Of a DNA stretch of 64,000 nt, positions 57,034 through 64,000 are shown one piece after another. The position numbers and the translations under genes were made by a program. The DNA lies in the NCBI RefSeq assembly GCF_008520265.1, contig NZ_VIQM01000020.1:1-64000 (forward strand). Direction: 5' to 3'. Each line of letters starts with the position of its first letter. Positions within the stretch are counted from its first letter, which is position 1. The notes under the pieces are model-generated. The model had not been told where the DNA came from. It saw only the letters and a program-made list of their open reading frames with translations, and ran no database searches. This DNA comes from Sphingobacterium cavernae. GTDB taxonomy: Bacteria > Bacteroidota > Bacteroidia > Sphingobacteriales > Sphingobacteriaceae.

Positions 57034-57216
57034 ATGAAAAAGAATAATACAGAGCACAGCAAAAATTCATCAGAAAAAGATCCCTATAAGAAAGAAAACT
57101 TTGCGAAGAATAAAGAAGAAAACACCAAGGTAGAAAGCGATACAAGCAAACGTCCTGAAAACGACAAAAGCCCTCTTCCCCCCAATCCAAACAAGGTTGA
57201 TAATCATGAAGACTAA
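57034..57216 (+). CDS. Small hydrophilic protein
   Basis: A 60-aa protein made almost only of Lys, Glu, Asn, Asp, Ser and Pro, with no hydrophobic core, beginning MKKNNTEHSKNSSEKD. It is predicted to be disordered. Low-complexity small proteins of this type are common stress-related genes in Bacteroidota. The clean ATG and stop support coding. No family or function recognised. Confidence 0.55.
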   Translation: MKKNNTEHSKNSSEKDPYKKENFAKNKEENTKVESDTSKRPENDKSPLPPNPNKVDNHED

Positions 57217-57246
57217 CAAGTGAATAGTTAAGATTGTCGCGTAATG

Positions 57247-59154
57247 TTATTCAGCCCACTCCCACACGCTGTGGTACTGATCCAATGACGTCACATAATC
57301 CAGCATGCCCTTGTAGAAATCATGTTGCCCCACTGTACCACTATCTCCTATGAGAATCAGTTTCTTTTTTGCTCGCGTCATTGCAACATTCATTCGTCGA
57401 ATATCCGACAAGAAACCGATTTGTTGGTTCGAATTGCTTCTTGTTAAACTGATGTAAATAATATCCTTCTCTTGCCCTTGAAAACTATCAATCGTATGGA
57501 TTTGTAAAAAAGAATGAAAAGATTGAAGATAGTCATCGGCATAGATTAGTTCCTTCAAAATATGTGACTGTTTTCGATACGGTGCTATAATGCCAATTTT
57601 AGGAAAGTCTTCCGCATTGTATTCTTTAGAAAGTGTAGCAATGTATTCCTTCAAATGCCGTAAAAGAAATAATGCTTCATCTTTATTTGAAATCGCATTT
57701 TCTTCTATTAATTCCTCATGCCCTGCCCCAGCCGTATCGATAAAAACAAATGGCTTAGTATCATGACGCAAAGTCCAATTCTCCACTGTCGGAGCAGCCC
57801 TCAATTTTCCTTCGTATAACACAAGTGAAGGATAATGCATGATTTGAGCATTCATCCTGTACTGTACATCCAATAATGAAACAGCAGAAGGAAAACGTGT
57901 CACAAGTTTTTCGAATAAGGTATTATACAATCCCTCATGCGACTTTGTGGAAGACTTTACAGTTGGAGGAAGTTGACAATGGTCACCCGCCATGATAAGT
58001 CGATTGGCTTTCAAAATCGGAATCCAACATGCAGCTTCGAGAGATTGAGCAGCCTCATCGATTATTACAGTTTCGTACTGTCCAGCTCGGATATTTGGAT
58101 GATTTGAACCTACCAATGTAGCTGTTATGACTTCAACATTATCCAATACATCATCAATTATGTAATCTTGTATTTTATCAATTTCTCTGCGAATTTTACG
58201 CGCCTCATCAAAAAGAGCTTTGCGTTGTTCGCGCTCTGATCTACCAAAACTGCGTTTGTACTTATGCGCCATATCGGTATAAGCACGTGATTGCTTCTCT
58301 AGATTTTTGCGTTCTTTATTCGCAGCATGGCTATCCATTTTAGCGTCAAGTGTAAGATTTTGCAAATGTTCGGAAACACGAACTGGATTACCCATGCGCA
58401 GCACGTTAATTCCTTTTTCAACTAATCTCTCACTTAACAAATCAACTGCCGTATTACTAGGAGCTACGACCAAAATTTGCTTTCTTTCGGCTTTCAATAA
58501 AGCTTGAATGCCCGCAATCAACGTCGTGGTCTTTCCTGTCCCCGGAGGGCCATGCAGGAGTACCAAAGGCTTCTGACTCAACAGCTGATTGATTGCCGCA
58601 TTTTGACTTTCATTCAAATCATGGTTACTATAAAAATGATCCGTAATGGTGGTATCAAAATCATCCTTTCCCTGTACCAATAGCGGTACGAGATTGGAAT
58701 TTTTAGCATCCATCAATTGCTGTTTTGCCTCCTTTAGCGCATCAAACATCTCACGGTATGAATGCTCATCAAACAATAGATCCACACCCAACTTACCGCT
58801 ACGCGTCCAATCGGGTAATTCATCCACCCGAACAGATATGCGCATCGTATCTCTACTCACATAATTGATAATGCCCTCGAGGCGATCTTCCGAAGGATCA
58901 TGATTGGAGAATAAAGCTACAGGCATCCCAAAACGGAATTTATGCCCCTCTTCTAAAAAATTAGTTCTTTGGATGGTAATCGTAAGGTAGTCACCTCTAC
59001 CTATTTCACTACCTGATAAAACAATTGGAAACCAACTTACACCTTGTACTCTGCGTTTTTGCAAAGAACTGCGCAACAACAAATTTTCATGTAATGTAAA
59101 ATCAACCTGTTTTTCTGTTTCCAAAAGAGCAATCTGCTCATCAAAATAGTTCAT
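57247..59154 (-). CDS. SF1B DNA/RNA helicase (SMUBP2/UPF1-like)
   Basis: A 635-aa superfamily 1 helicase. An N-terminal OB-like stalk (about residues 1-170) precedes Walker A GPPGTGKTTTLI (about residue 206), motif Ia APSNTAVDLL, the DEAAQ box VIIDEAAQSLEA, GDHCQLPP, motif IV LDVQYRM, and VI with IDSFQGQEKDIIYISLTRSN and RRMNVAMTRAKKKLILIGD. This is the IGHMBP2/Upf1 layout. The frame reaches 59220, but the ATG at 59154 fits the family. Cellular role unknown. It is divergent from the flavoprotein gene. Confidence 0.93.
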   Translation of the reverse strand: MNYFDEQIALLETEKQVDFTLHENLLLRSSLQKRRVQGVSWFPIVLSGSEIGRGDYLTITIQRTNFLEEGHKFRFGMPVALFSNHDPSEDRLEGIINYVSRDTMRISVRVDELPDWTRSGKLGVDLLFDEHSYREMFDALKEAKQQLMDAKNSNLVPLLVQGKDDFDTTITDHFYSNHDLNESQNAAINQLLSQKPLVLLHGPPGTGKTTTLIAGIQALLKAERKQILVVAPSNTAVDLLSERLVEKGINVLRMGNPVRVSEHLQNLTLDAKMDSHAANKERKNLEKQSRAYTDMAHKYKRSFGRSEREQRKALFDEARKIRREIDKIQDYIIDDVLDNVEVITATLVGSNHPNIRAGQYETVIIDEAAQSLEAACWIPILKANRLIMAGDHCQLPPTVKSSTKSHEGLYNTLFEKLVTRFPSAVSLLDVQYRMNAQIMHYPSLVLYEGKLRAAPTVENWTLRHDTKPFVFIDTAGAGHEELIEENAISNKDEALFLLRHLKEYIATLSKEYNAEDFPKIGIIAPYRKQSHILKELIYADDYLQSFHSFLQIHTIDSFQGQEKDIIYISLTRSNSNQQIGFLSDIRRMNVAMTRAKKKLILIGDSGTVGQHDFYKGMLDYVTSLDQYHSVWEWAE

Positions 59155-59249
59155 GATGCAAAGAAACGGAGTTTTAGTGGAATAAACGAGATAACGTTTA
59201 TCAAGCATAAGAATATTCATTATTTCAGTTTATCACAATTCTAAAATTG

Positions 59250-59257
59250 TATTTTTG
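59250..59257 (+). promoter_or_regulatory. Promoter -7 element of the flavoprotein gene
   Basis: TATTTTTG matches TAnnTTTG and ends only 7 nt before the ATG at 59264, so the mRNA is predicted to be leaderless or nearly so. Confidence 0.5.
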
Positions 59258-59263
59258 TCTGCA

Positions 59264-60436
59264 ATGCAAAAAGCTCCTATTATAATTATTGGCGCAGGTC
59301 CTGCTGGATTAATGGCTGCTCAGCGACTTGCTGAAGCAGGAAAAGAAGTGCATATTTATGAGCAAAATAAAGCTGCCGCACGTAAATTCCTAGTTGCAGG
59401 GCATGGAGGATTTAACTTAACTCACTGCGAACCAATAGCCGAGTTTGTATTCAAGTATGATAAACATGAATTGCAACCTGTCATAACATCCTTCGATAAT
59501 GAACAAACAGTAGTATGGTTGAGAGAATTAGGCATTGAAACCTATGTCGGTAGTTCAGGCAAAATTTTTCCAATAAAGTCAATAAAACCAATTCAAGTGC
59601 TGCAAGTTTGGTTGGACAGATTGCAACAGTTAGGCGTGCAAATGCATTACGCGCATAAGTTTTTGGATTTTGATGATAGCAAAGTTATTTTAGATAATAA
59701 TGGAACTCTCGTGGAGAAAGCGTTTTCAACACTAATTCTTGCATTGGGTGGTGGCTCATGGTCGAAAACAGGCTCTGATGCCAAATGGATTCCCATCTTA
59801 GCTAAAAAAGGAATAGAAATAAATCCATTAGCTGCAGCAAACTCGGGATATAATACCTCAGCAGACTATGCAGAACTTGAAGGACAAGTACTTAAAAATA
59901 TAGAAGTTCGATTTGGAGATATACGCAAAAAAGGAGAAATCGTATTTACAAATTACGGAATCGAAGGAAGTCCTATTTATTACATGAATAGATTTACACG
60001 CCCTCACTCCTTTCCACTGACCATTCATATTGATTTTAAACCGAATTATTCGGAAGAATCAATTACACAATTATTCAAAACTTCACCTAAGACGAGTGAA
60101 GTTTTGAAGAACAAACTCAAATTCAATAAGGTAATTCTAATTTTACTCAAAAGGTTAAATAAAGAAACCTATACCAATCCAAATCTTTTGGCGAATGCAA
60201 TCAAAGCATATCCCATTCAAGTAGAAAGTTATAGACCGATAGACGAAGTGATCTCTACTGCAGGAGGTGTGCACTTTGATGAATTAAATCAAGCATTAGC
60301 CCTTGCGAAATACCCGAATGTATACTGTATTGGTGAGATGTTGGATTGGGAAGCGCCTACAGGGGGCTACCTGTTGCAAGCTTGCTTTAGCATGGGGAAT
60401 TATTGTGCAGAACAAATTCTTAAATTAAAAACTTAA
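59264..60436 (+). CDS. BaiN/HI0933-like flavoprotein (TIGR03862 type)
   Basis: A 390-aa FAD-dependent oxidoreductase of the HI0933/BaiN group. The FAD-binding motif IIIGAGPAGLMAAQRLAEAG is at the N-terminus, followed by 'RKFLVAGHGGFNLTH'. The middle has LILALGGGSWSKTGSD, and the C-terminal ISTAGGVHFDELNQAL plus 'EMLDWEAPTGGYLLQACFSMG' completes the FAD pocket. The substrate is unknown. The ATG at 59264 is used rather than the TTG at 59255, which overlaps the promoter. A short gene follows after 4 bp. Confidence 0.92.
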   Translation: MQKAPIIIIGAGPAGLMAAQRLAEAGKEVHIYEQNKAAARKFLVAGHGGFNLTHCEPIAEFVFKYDKHELQPVITSFDNEQTVVWLRELGIETYVGSSGKIFPIKSIKPIQVLQVWLDRLQQLGVQMHYAHKFLDFDDSKVILDNNGTLVEKAFSTLILALGGGSWSKTGSDAKWIPILAKKGIEINPLAAANSGYNTSADYAELEGQVLKNIEVRFGDIRKKGEIVFTNYGIEGSPIYYMNRFTRPHSFPLTIHIDFKPNYSEESITQLFKTSPKTSEVLKNKLKFNKVILILLKRLNKETYTNPNLLANAIKAYPIQVESYRPIDEVISTAGGVHFDELNQALALAKYPNVYCIGEMLDWEAPTGGYLLQACFSMGNYCAEQILKLKT

Positions 60437-60440
60437 AATC

Positions 60441-60638
60441 ATGTATCCGTATCACAACAAAATAAAACAGCGTATTCAGAATGGTGAGTTGGTGAATTAT
60501 GAATATGTAGACAAGTACAAACAAATTCAACCGGCATTGCTTCTCTATTTTAGAACCGAACCCTATGTACGTCCGATTCGGGAACATAGGTTTGAGGAGT
60601 ACGAAAAGTTATTTGTTGAGTTAGGCTTGAAGGATTAA
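60441..60638 (+). CDS. Conserved small protein
   Basis: A 65-aa protein of a small unnamed Bacteroidota family. It starts MYPYHNKIKQRIQNGEL and carries the compact block LLLYFRTEPYVRPIREHRFEEY. No membrane segment or metal motif. It begins 4 bp after the flavoprotein, so they are probably cotranscribed. Function unknown. Confidence 0.75.
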   Translation: MYPYHNKIKQRIQNGELVNYEYVDKYKQIQPALLLYFRTEPYVRPIREHRFEEYEKLFVELGLKD

Positions 60639-60800
60639 AATACTTTGCTGCACCAATTCATTGGTCATCAAATCCGCACATATAGCTACAAAATTATCCG
60701 TAAAAAACATAGCTATATCTTCTTCCGTCAATTGAGTTATGCAAGATATACCTTCTATTGAAAGTAAAAATCCTATAAAATATAATCTGAGCAATTTCAT
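60621..60800 (-). CDS. Possible small secreted protein
   Basis: A 59-aa minus-strand frame from the ATG at 60800. It begins MKLLRLYFIGFLLSIEGISC, a signal-like segment with a possible lipobox, and continues as 'TQLTEEDIAMFFTDNFVAICADL'. It overlaps the end of the previous gene on the other strand by 18 bp. Coding is plausible from the N-terminus only; no family known. Confidence 0.4.
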   Translation of the reverse strand: MKLLRLYFIGFLLSIEGISCITQLTEEDIAMFFTDNFVAICADLMTNELVQQSILILQA

Positions 60801-60872
60801 ATGTGTGCTGTTTGTTTATAAGACGTAATCAGCACACATAAGGTTGCATAGTAGTGTGAAAAAATATTTTAA

Positions 60873-61276
60873 TTATAGAATTGCTTCGGCACCTGCAGCA
60901 GCGACAGCATGATCATCTTCTACTGTGCTTCCACTCACACCGATAGCACCGATTATTTCCCCAGCAGCATTTTTGATTACTACGCCTCCTGGAAACGTAA
61001 TCAATCCGCCATTTGAATGTTCAATATTATAAAGAGAACCACCTGGTTGCGATAAGGAACCAATCACGCCAGTATCCATATTGAAATAACGTGCTGTTCT
61101 TGCTTTTTTTGCGAAATATCTATTGAACCTAGCCATGCATCATCCATTTTGTTAAAAGCCACTAAATTCGTTCCGCTATCTACGATAGCAATATTCATTT
61201 TTACACCCAAAGATTCTGATTTTTTAATTGCTGCATCAATGATTTGACGCGCTTGTGCTAGTGTTATATTACTCAT
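60873..61276 (-). pseudogene. GlcG/HbpS-type heme-binding protein gene with frameshift
   Basis: Two overlapping frames form one GlcG-like (DUF336) protein of about 134 aa. The first runs from MSNITLAQARQIIDAAIKKS to DISQ, the second continues as [11 protein letters not shown] and reaches the conserved [23 protein letters not shown] and DHAVAAAG. The break is a 1-nt deletion in a T/A run (T7 at 61104-61110; A8 on the coding strand would restore the frame). Otherwise the protein is complete. It is either recently inactivated, phase variable, or a sequencing error. Confidence 0.75.
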
Positions 61277-61392
61277 AATATGATTTGTTTATATTTGATT
61301 ATATTGTAAATTAAAGTACAGAAATTGTGACGCTCTGTAGTATAACTACAGCGTCAATTTCTATAACAATAGTGACACACTAACCTATTGAA

Positions 61393-62289
61393 ATGAAACA
61401 TTACATTGATTTATTATCCATACTCACGCCAAAACATTTAAGACAGGGTTTTGAAAACCGAATGCAATTCCTGTGTGGTGATTTTGAAATCAATATTTTC
61501 GAGACATTCCAATCTTCAACAAAGGTGCAAATACAATACGATGGGCTCTCCATTTCATCTATGATACCTGGACACAAGATTGTCAATTCGGCGCAGCTGG
61601 AAGACTTCACCTTTGAAGCGGGCACGACATTGATCTTGCCAGAAGGCCAGACCATATTTGCTGACTTTCCTGAAGCAGACATGCACAATCCTGTCCAATG
61701 TGCTACGATATTAATACCGAGCGAAAAACTAAACCAGCAACTCGAGTCACTCAAGCTATTATACCCCGACAAGGAATGGAATTTGAACTACACACATTTT
61801 CATTTTAATAACAACTCAGATTTGGCGAGAGCCTTCAATGAATTGTTACAACTTACCAAAGTACCCAAACAAAATCATACGTTAAATGATTTGCTATTGA
61901 AATCCTTTTTGGTACGCATTATCAATGCGCAGTACGAATATATTGACGAAATGAATTTTCTACAAGTCAATGACCAGCTCTACAAAGTCAAACAATACAT
62001 TAAAGAAAATCTTTCAGAGCCTATTGCTATGGATGCATTGACAGAAGTAGGAAATTGTAGTAAGCGCACATTATTTCGGTTTTTCGAGACCTATTGCAGA
62101 CGTACACCTGGGGAGTTTATTTTACACGAACGAATGGCTTTAGCCCGCAATCTTTTGTTGCATCCAGATTATAATATTTCATCCGTAGCATTTACATCAG
62201 GATTTACCTCGCTCAGTTATTTTACGAAACAGTTTAGAATACATAATAACTGCACGCCGAGAGAATTTATAAAGAAATTCAGAGCATAA
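61393..62289 (+). CDS. AraC-family transcriptional regulator
   Basis: A 298-aa regulator. The C-terminal double helix-turn-helix spans about residues 195-298: 'EPIAMDALTEVGNCSKRTLFRFFETYCRRTPGEFILHERM' and then 'ISSVAFTSGFTSLSYFTKQFRIHNNCTPREFIKKF'. The N-terminal 190 residues form the ligand-sensing domain, without a clear cupin motif. It is divergent from the glcG-like gene, which it may control (inference), and convergent with the ygiC-like gene. Confidence 0.92.
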   Translation: MKHYIDLLSILTPKHLRQGFENRMQFLCGDFEINIFETFQSSTKVQIQYDGLSISSMIPGHKIVNSAQLEDFTFEAGTTLILPEGQTIFADFPEADMHNPVQCATILIPSEKLNQQLESLKLLYPDKEWNLNYTHFHFNNNSDLARAFNELLQLTKVPKQNHTLNDLLLKSFLVRIINAQYEYIDEMNFLQVNDQLYKVKQYIKENLSEPIAMDALTEVGNCSKRTLFRFFETYCRRTPGEFILHERMALARNLLLHPDYNISSVAFTSGFTSLSYFTKQFRIHNNCTPREFIKKFRA

Positions 62290-62319
62290 GAACCAGCACT
62301 GAATTTCTTTTAACAGCAG

Positions 62320-63462
62320 TTAATGCTTGATAATATGCGGAATAAATCGGCTTTTGTCTGTAGTAATAGGCATGTCCGATTCACGGAAAGATATGCCGCA
62401 AGATTCTTGACCGATAACCCAACTTCCTATAATGGAAAAGCCCGTTTCTTCACGGTGCAAAGTCGCTAGCTCTTGATAAATGAAACCCTCTTCCCCATAT
62501 TCGCCTTCCGTATCATATATCATTTGATTATCGTAGAACATCTCTACATTAGCCCCTTCGCGTGAAAGAATAGGTTTGCGCACATAATGTTTCAGATACG
62601 AAGGTTTTTCAAAATATGAAGCCAACAAATACGGATGATTAGGAAACAATTCCCACAATACCGGAAGTATGGCTTTATTAGACAGCAACATCTTCCACGA
62701 AGGCTCGATCCATTGTGCTTCATTAATATCATTAGCGATATTAAACCCAAAATCCTCGCGCACCATCCATTCCCAAGGATATAATTTGAATATAGATGTT
62801 ATCTCCTCACCTTCTAAATCTACAAATGCACGTCCATCCCAACCAATATCATCGATGTATATAAGTTTGGTCTGAATACCTGCTTGAATAGCTGTATCAC
62901 GCAGATATTCGACATTCGTCAAATCTTCTAATGTTTCCTTTGCACAAGAAAAATGCAATATTTCACCCTTAAGATGTGGTTGAAGATCTTTCCAACTCGC
63001 AATAAGTTGCTCGTGAATACTGTTAAACTGATCGGTCAATTCAGGGAAATAATGATTCTTCCAATACCATTGCACAATACCTGTTTCGAATAAAGATGTT
63101 GGCGTATCCGCATTGAATTCTAACATTTTGATCTCATTATGCGCGGTATCAAATGCAAAGTCAAATCGCCCATAAATCGACGGTTCGTCATTCTCCCAAC
63201 TGCGCTCAACATGATGAATCATGTATGCAGGAATATGAAATTTGCTGTACAACTTATTTTGAATAATATATTCCACAGCTTGCAGACACATATCCCACAG
63301 CTCAGTAGTTGCCTTGTAAATAAGGTCAGCATCCTTCGCACGAATCTCGTAGTAATAATCATCTACCCAATACGGCACGCCACCTAAAGTGTGGTACCCA
63401 TAGCCTATCGATTCCAATCGGGATTCCCAATTTGGATCAATACGTAATTTCTTAATTTGCAT
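62320..63462 (-). CDS. Glutathionylspermidine synthase-family ATP-grasp protein (YgiC-like)
   Basis: A 380-aa ATP-grasp enzyme related to the synthetase domain of glutathionylspermidine synthase and to E. coli YgiC/YjfC. Conserved parts are 'RFDFAFDTAHNEIKMLEFNADTPTSLFETGIVQW', 'IFKLYPWEWMVREDFG', 'KPILSREGANVEMF' (ATP-binding Lys) and the C-terminal 'GSWVIGQESCGISFRESDMPITTDKSRFIPHII'. It probably makes an amide bond between an unknown acid and amine. Its ATG overlaps the stop of the preceding lipoprotein gene by one base. Confidence 0.92.
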   Translation of the reverse strand: MQIKKLRIDPNWESRLESIGYGYHTLGGVPYWVDDYYYEIRAKDADLIYKATTELWDMCLQAVEYIIQNKLYSKFHIPAYMIHHVERSWENDEPSIYGRFDFAFDTAHNEIKMLEFNADTPTSLFETGIVQWYWKNHYFPELTDQFNSIHEQLIASWKDLQPHLKGEILHFSCAKETLEDLTNVEYLRDTAIQAGIQTKLIYIDDIGWDGRAFVDLEGEEITSIFKLYPWEWMVREDFGFNIANDINEAQWIEPSWKMLLSNKAILPVLWELFPNHPYLLASYFEKPSYLKHYVRKPILSREGANVEMFYDNQMIYDTEGEYGEEGFIYQELATLHREETGFSIIGSWVIGQESCGISFRESDMPITTDKSRFIPHIIKH

Positions 63463-63839
63463 TATGAACCAGCAGAAGATCTAGGTGTAGAAGAAACGGC
63501 ACTTTTACCAAAGCCACCACGCTGCGCATTCACAGCAGCAGCTTTAGCCGCATTTGTTCCTGCCACAGATTGCGGATGTAGGCTATTATTCGCGTAGCCC
63601 AACATACCGCCCATATGACGGAACGCCATAAACCACAACAACGATGAGCCCATTCCCATACCACCACCATTGCCTTGATTATAGTTGTTCGTGACCTCCG
63701 TATATTGCGCCGTAGAATCCGCACGCATAAAAACACGTTGCTTATCCGAATTTGTTTGATTTGCGTTTGGTTGTGCACACGAAGCCAATACCGACGTTAT
63801 TAATACCAATTGAATATTTCTAGTTGTATTTTTTCTCAT
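63462..63839 (-). CDS. Gly-rich lipoprotein, YgiB-like partner
   Basis: A 125-aa exported protein. The signal ends in the lipobox VLASC, followed by a Gln/Asn-rich segment and a Gly/Met-rich centre (GNGGGMGMGSS). The C-terminus is Ser/Ala-rich (PRSSAGS). Pairing with a YgiC-like gene resembles the ygiB-ygiC arrangement of E. coli, where YgiB is also a small exported Ser-rich protein. Coupled by one-base overlaps to the genes on both sides. Function unknown. Confidence 0.75.
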   Translation of the reverse strand: MRKNTTRNIQLVLITSVLASCAQPNANQTNSDKQRVFMRADSTAQYTEVTNNYNQGNGGGMGMGSSLLWFMAFRHMGGMLGYANNSLHPQSVAGTNAAKAAAVNAQRGGFGKSAVSSTPRSSAGS

Positions 63840-64000
63840 TATTGTACTGTTACAAAAATTGGAACTTTACTCAACGTGCTTGCTGAATCCACGGCACCCC
63901 ATGTTTTTGGTGCAACTTCGGTTTTGATCGTATCCGATTTGGAAGCCACTTGCTCTCCGTTATACCAAATGTTTTGTGTAGTGATATGCAGCACAGTATC
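63839..64000 (-). CDS. C-terminal part of a gene cut by the window end
   Basis: A minus-strand frame open to the window edge and ending at the TAA 63839-63841. The visible 53 residues include NIWYNGEQVASKSDTIKTE and 'APKTWGAVDSASTLSKVPIFVTVQ'. Its stop overlaps the ATG of the lipoprotein gene by one base (TAATG), so it belongs to the same operon. Family not recognised. Confidence 0.6.
   Translation of the reverse strand, partial: DTVLHITTQNIWYNGEQVASKSDTIKTEVAPKTWGAVDSASTLSKVPIFVTVQ

Overview
This 64 kb window is a chromosomal segment of a low-GC member of the Bacteroidota, most like the Sphingobacteriaceae (Sphingobacterium/Pedobacter type). The evidence is: the Bacteroidota promoter signature (TTTG, about 19 nt, TAnnTTTG) in front of many genes; genes without Shine-Dalgarno sites; abundant signal-peptide and lipoprotein genes; family-specific products such as the DUF4783 protein beside nadC, a monomeric NADP isocitrate dehydrogenase and SusD-era style Gfo/Idh, sulfatase and M60 proteins; and a 6S RNA of the Flavobacteria/Bacteroidota type. 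No rRNA, tRNA, CRISPR array or prophage was seen.

Layout. 1-5 kb: M48 lipoprotein protease, plsY, nadC, a DUF4783 protein, then divergent gpmI with a lipoprotein gene, followed by an ISAs1 scrap and a gene tail. 5.5-13.5 kb: a DNA-repair island, made of the radical SAM/DUF4130 pair and the four-gene ligase-associated cassette (PdeM phosphoesterase, Lhr-type helicase, ATP-dependent ligase, MBL-fold exonuclease). 14-15.7 kb: an M60-like metallopeptidase. 15.8-18.1 kb: hisGD behind a histidine-rich leader peptide and attenuator. 18-20.5 kb: a patatin-like protein, and a TetR regulator with a nitroreductase under a palindromic operator. 20.5-25.3 kb: a mobile-element graveyard (IS66 N-terminal half, IS1634-like fragment, 5' part of a group II intron) around lplA and two cold-shock genes. 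25.3-27.5 kb: icd. 27.7-29.2 kb: two decayed, apparently paralogous lipoprotein genes with several stop codons and frameshifts. 29-33 kb: a secreted protein, an arginase-family enzyme, DinB and a convergent WYL regulator. 33-38 kb: rny, 6S RNA, zapA, a ZapB-like gene and pheT. 38-46.4 kb: a sulfatase and a full thiamin operon (thiS, thiC, a TenI-like gene, thiD, thiE, thiG, thiH, thiF) behind a TPP riboswitch. 46.4-48.7 kb: a sugar isomerase/epimerase and a Gfo/Idh/MocA oxidoreductase converging on a 46-bp palindrome. 49-55.7 kb: purL, an ABM monooxygenase, luxS with an SAH/MTA nucleosidase, and purC. 55.8-64 kb: small membrane and lipoprotein genes, an SF1 helicase, a BaiN-type flavoprotein, a frameshifted GlcG gene, an AraC regulator and a YgiB/YgiC-like operon cut by the window edge.

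How the genes work together. The clearest functional blocks are the repair island, the riboswitch-controlled thiamin operon, the attenuator-controlled hisGD pair, the activated-methyl-cycle/AI-2 pair luxS-mtnN, and the cell-division/RNA block zapA-6S-rny. No wholly new system could be proven. The items most worth a second look are the histidine attenuator, the coupling of the rSAM/DUF4130 pair to the ligase cassette, the truncated group II intron sitting exactly behind the icd terminator, the hairpin that holds the sulfatase start codon in its loop, and the multi-lesion lipoprotein pseudogenes. Gene starts were often moved inward from the longest reading frame where a signal peptide, family length or promoter position required it; all family assignments rest on motif recognition without database searches.
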